In this document: positions 51,078 through 53,695 of the stretch, piece by piece
Layout of the letters: the number at the start of each line of letters is the position of its first letter
Position numbering within the stretch: position 1 is the first letter of the stretch
Position numbers and translations under genes: made by a program
Assembly (NCBI RefSeq): GCF_003851885.1
Contig: NZ_BHZE01000020.1
Span: forward strand, 1-53,695
Source: Thermaurantimonas aggregans
Lineage (GTDB): Bacteria > Bacteroidota > Bacteroidia > Flavobacteriales > Schleiferiaceae
Direction of reading: 5' to 3'
DNA length: 53,695 nt
Notes under the pieces: model-generated
Seen by the model: only the letters and a program-made list of their open reading frames with translations
The model's database searches: none
Told to the model about the DNA's origin: nothing

Positions 51078-51740
51078 ATGGCGCGGAGAGATTTTATGTT
51101 GCTCTCCGCCCTTTTTATTAGCGCTCTTATCACTTGTAATCTTATTGCCAATAAGTTTATTACGATTGATTTGGGCTTTAAACAGTTTGTAATTTCTGCT
51201 GGTGTATTGCCATATCCCATTACTTTTTTGATCACAGATATTCTTTCAGAAATATATGGAAAGAAGAAAACGCAGGAAGTAGTGGTGGTAGGTTTTGCTG
51301 CGGCCATTTTTACATTACTTATCCTAGCTTTGGGAGCATGGTTCGATGCCATACCCAATTCTGTAGTCTCCGATGAGGTTTACAATCAGGTTTTTAAAAA
51401 TTCCTGGAGACTCATAGGTGCATCGATGGCTGCCTACATAGTAGCACAGCTGGTAGATGTAAAACTCTTTCATTTTTGGAAGAGACTCACTCAAGGTCGA
51501 ATGCTCTGGGTGAGAAATAACTTTTCAACCATTTTTTCACAGTTGGTAGATACCATTATGGTTGTTTCCATCATTTTCATCGGCAGAGAAGATTTTTCAA
51601 CTATTACACAATACATAATCGACGGATGGTTATTTAAGGTAATCATTGCTGCATTAGATACGCCATTTTTCTATGCAGCTGTATTTTGGTATCGAAATAA
51701 ATACGCTATTTCCGATTCCAATCAGGAAGTAGATTTTTAG
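51078..51740 (+). CDS. Queuosine precursor transporter (YhhQ/VUT family)
   Basis: A 220-residue integral membrane protein with six predicted helices. The family start is LLSALFISALITCNLIANKFITIDLG. VLPYPITFLITDILSEIYGKKKTQEVV near residue 50 and LVDVKLFHFWKRLTQGRMLWVRNNFSTIFSQLVDT near residues 120-155 are the strongest VUT signatures. Members import queuine or a precursor, which suits tRNA modification next to mnmG-type genes elsewhere in the window. ATG 51078 is chosen; a TTG at 51051 would add 9 residues and lies 4 bases after sppA. The stop is 6 bases before the next gene, so the three genes form one run. Confidence 0.88.
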   Translation: MARRDFMLLSALFISALITCNLIANKFITIDLGFKQFVISAGVLPYPITFLITDILSEIYGKKKTQEVVVVGFAAAIFTLLILALGAWFDAIPNSVVSDEVYNQVFKNSWRLIGASMAAYIVAQLVDVKLFHFWKRLTQGRMLWVRNNFSTIFSQLVDTIMVVSIIFIGREDFSTITQYIIDGWLFKVIIAALDTPFFYAAVFWYRNKYAISDSNQEVDF

Positions 51741-51746
51741 TTATAG

Positions 51747-53141
51747 ATGAGTGAATTAAGGAATTCCATCTTACTATTTATCTTTCAAATAAGTTTAATT
51801 CTTCTCAAAATTCCCTACCTATTAATAGGATTTGGACCTGAGGAAGATGCCTGGGGGCACGTGTACAACATTATTGAGATGTATGAGCAAGGCCATTATA
51901 TCATATCGCGTTTGCCAGGTCATCCGGCATATGAAGCTCTTATGTTTTTGCTCTTTCCGTTGATAAAAAAACCTTTTGTCATTAATCTATTTAGTGCTTT
52001 TGCTGCTGCCTTTGCCATTAATGAGTTTTATAAGTTGCTAAAGCTTGTTGGTGCTAAAGACGAATTGTTCTGGACATTGGCTTTTGGCTTAATGCCAGCT
52101 TTTTTTCTCGGTAGTACCTATGCTATTGACTACGCCTTTTCTATCTGGTGGATGTTGCGTTCCACCAGATTACTTTTTCAGGGCAGATTTGTGGAATCAG
52201 GTTTTTCACTTGGCGTAGCTACGGCTTTTCGAATTACTTCCTTCGCCTTAGTGTTGCCAGCCATCTTGTATTTTTTGAAAAATAAATCTGCCGCGAAAAA
52301 TTATTTTTCTTTTTTATTCACAGCTTCATTTGTAGCCACTCTGTTTTATGCACTGATCATCTACTCGTACGGTATTGACTTTTTTGATTATCACAAACCT
52401 CCTAGTTCCGGATTTTTAAAAGCGTTTTACAAGCTTCTTCCCGGTGCACTTGGTTTATTGGGCACTCTTGGTTTTATGGCGATTTTATCAATTGTCTTTT
52501 TTCGAAGTCGCAACGAGTTCGTTCAAAATATCGACCAACCTGTAAACCTGTTCTTTCTTGTTACTTCTCTTTTATTTTTCATCTCCTACGTTCGCCTACC
52601 TGAAAAAACGGCTTTTGCTGTTCCGATGTTTGCCTATTTATATCTTTTTCTCGCCCAGATGGATATATACAAAGGCCGTATTTTACTTATAATACTTGTG
52701 GTTAGTATTTTCATTTTAGGTTTTCAGTTTATCCATCCATACAGAGGCGGCAATCCTTCATCAATTGCCTTAAGAGGCAATTTAGAGGGACAATCAATTG
52801 AGTTAGCCCCTTTTAAAGGTCTGTATTTTAGTGAATTAGAAAAAAGAAAAAACAAAGTAAAATTTGCGGAATGCGCATTTAATACACTTAGGAATTTTCA
52901 TAATTCAAAGGCCGTTGTAGTATGTGGGTGGTGGTATGCTCAGCTAAAGACGATGGAATGGATCAGTGAACAGGATTTATCGCCCCATCTCGTATACTAT
53001 CTTTCGCAAGAGGAGTTGGATCGCTTTTTATCAAAGGGATATGAGGTTTATCATTTAGAAGAACTTTCAGCAATAAACGATCGACTAAAAGGCACTTCGT
53101 TACAAACTTTTTCAAAACCAATTCAAATCGATTGTCCATGA
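51747..53141 (+). CDS. Polytopic membrane protein, GT-C glycosyltransferase-like
   Basis: A 464-residue protein with about ten membrane helices in the first 350 residues and a soluble C-terminal part of about 100 residues. The first outer loop contains FGPEEDAWGHV near residue 29, an acidic pair right after the first helix, as in GT-C enzymes of the PMT/ArnT type, and ISRLPGHPAYE near residue 53 resembles the R-x-P-x-x-P segment of that group. The acceptor is unknown. It would use a lipid-linked sugar. The assignment is by layout and this motif. The RidA start overlaps its stop by 4 bases. Confidence 0.7.
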   Translation: MSELRNSILLFIFQISLILLKIPYLLIGFGPEEDAWGHVYNIIEMYEQGHYIISRLPGHPAYEALMFLLFPLIKKPFVINLFSAFAAAFAINEFYKLLKLVGAKDELFWTLAFGLMPAFFLGSTYAIDYAFSIWWMLRSTRLLFQGRFVESGFSLGVATAFRITSFALVLPAILYFLKNKSAAKNYFSFLFTASFVATLFYALIIYSYGIDFFDYHKPPSSGFLKAFYKLLPGALGLLGTLGFMAILSIVFFRSRNEFVQNIDQPVNLFFLVTSLLFFISYVRLPEKTAFAVPMFAYLYLFLAQMDIYKGRILLIILVVSIFILGFQFIHPYRGGNPSSIALRGNLEGQSIELAPFKGLYFSELEKRKNKVKFAECAFNTLRNFHNSKAVVVCGWWYAQLKTMEWISEQDLSPHLVYYLSQEELDRFLSKGYEVYHLEELSAINDRLKGTSLQTFSKPIQIDCP

Positions 53142-53566
53142 GTACAGATAAGATTTGTTCAGAAAATGCCCCAAAACCTGTAGGCTTATATCCACATGCT
53201 CGGCGGGTAGGAAACTTACTTTTTTTATCAGGTGTTGGTCCGCGAATAGCAGGCTCTAATGCAAATGACTCAGGTATTCCTGGTTTAGTACTCGACCACA
53301 ATGGAAATTTTAAAGAATTTGACTTCGAGGCTCAGGTGCACAGTGTTTTCCAGAATGTGCGGTCAATACTCGAAGCCAGTGGAAGCCGCTGGGAAAATTT
53401 GATTGACGTTACAGTGTTTTTGGTTAACATGAAGCGCGATTTCCACACGTTTAACAGAATTTATGCAGAGTATTTTAAAGAAAATCAACCATGCCGAACT
53501 ACTGTAGAGGTCAACGCACTACCTACGCCAATTGCTATTGAATTAAAGTGCATAGCCACCATATAA
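53138..53566 (+). CDS. RidA-family protein (2-aminomuconate deaminase-like)
   Basis: A 142-residue YjgF/YER057c/UK114 fold protein. LGLYPHARRVGNLLFLSGVGPR near residue 16 is the usual opening. VFQNVRSILEASGSRWENLIDVTVFLVNMKRDF near residues 70-100 is the core helix and strand. The substrate-binding Arg lies in NQPCRTTVEVNALPTPIAIEL near residue 117. The extended N-terminus and ALPTP segment resemble 2-aminomuconate deaminases of the kynurenine route rather than canonical RidA, which fits, but no neighbouring kynurenine gene is in view. ATG 53138 overlaps the preceding TGA. A terminator follows. Confidence 0.85.
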   Translation: MSTDKICSENAPKPVGLYPHARRVGNLLFLSGVGPRIAGSNANDSGIPGLVLDHNGNFKEFDFEAQVHSVFQNVRSILEASGSRWENLIDVTVFLVNMKRDFHTFNRIYAEYFKENQPCRTTVEVNALPTPIAIELKCIATI

Positions 53567-53568
53567 AC

Positions 53569-53608
53569 AAAAGAAGGTGTCCAAAAAGTAAAGGACGCCT
53601 TCTTTTTT
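53569..53608 (+). terminator. Rho-independent terminator after the RidA gene
   Basis: AAGAAGGTGTCC (53571-53582) pairs with GGACGCCTTCTT (53593-53604, one G-T pair) around a 10-base loop, then TTTT. It follows the RidA stop within 5 bases. The remaining 87 bases of the window hold no visible gene. Confidence 0.9.
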
Positions 53609-53695
53609 ATTTTGATAAAACCCTTAATTGAAGTAAATTAGAGCCATCATAGACATTTTAAGTGAGGCGAGTAGTCTTTAAACAGCAACCCGGCA

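Overview
This window is a gene-dense piece of a Bacteroidota chromosome, most likely of the order Flavobacteriales. The evidence is a T9SS C-terminal sorting domain (35663-37489), a Bacteroidota-type SecA tail, lipoproteins with short lipoboxes, start sites without Shine-Dalgarno sequences, several exact copies of the Bacteroidota -7 promoter motif TAnnTTTG, an RND pump fused to a TolC-like domain, a GT3 (eukaryote-like) glycogen synthase, and a small DUF6341/DUF6427-like membrane pair. I see no phage, plasmid, transposase or CRISPR array. Nearly all genes are chromosomal housekeeping or envelope genes.

Layout. 1-740 has no gene but holds non-coding repeats: an inverted repeat, a MITE-like palindrome and a GC-rich block. 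741-3402 (minus): outer-membrane barrel, purC, phoH. 3508-7996 (plus): a tight six-gene run encoding a SAM hydrolase-like protein, an ABM-fold protein, a ChaN-like haem-binding protein, a nucleoside-phosphorylase-like protein, a spore-photoproduct-lyase-like radical SAM protein and an SDR reductase. This is the best candidate here for an undescribed system. 7999-12190: pgk (minus), then holB and glycogen synthase (plus). 12174-17783 (minus): DUF4175-like, ybeY, mnmG and a zinc-ribbon methyltransferase. 17804-21257 (plus): gltX, folB, tRNA-Cys and an ALDH7-type dehydrogenase. 21244-23402 (minus): Nudix hydrolase and a MORN-like repeat protein. 23726-24982: rpiB and a DUF3298-like lipoprotein. 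25044-30913 (minus): a heavy-metal RND efflux operon with a fused OMF domain. 30947-32480 (plus): tadA, a membrane protein and a bacilliredoxin. 32523-34457 (minus): tRNA-Arg and three lipoproteins. 34603-39113 (minus): rluD, T9SS cargo, PASTA protein and a DPM1-like glycosyltransferase. 39179-41648 (plus): GT2 and hemN. 41657-43084 (minus): anmK and a small membrane protein. 43117-48061 (plus): DUF6427-like protein, gamma-carbonic-anhydrase-like protein and secA. 48067-49217 (minus): deoxynucleoside kinase and folK. 49283-53566 (plus): sppA, queuosine-precursor transporter, GT-C-type membrane protein and a RidA protein.

Base composition is uneven. About 9.2-27.3 kb is AT-rich, most strongly the DUF4175-like gene. 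The change back to about 50% G+C falls inside the RND-OMF fusion gene, at the junction of its two halves.

Points of most interest: the SAM-centred six-gene run, whose radical SAM protein lacks the lyase's hydrogen-donor cysteine; an 18-bp palindrome between gltX and the DUF4175-like gene that holds two divergent -7 boxes; the very short leaders implied by -7 boxes close to start codons; and the embedded signal-peptide-like segment in the RND-OMF fusion.
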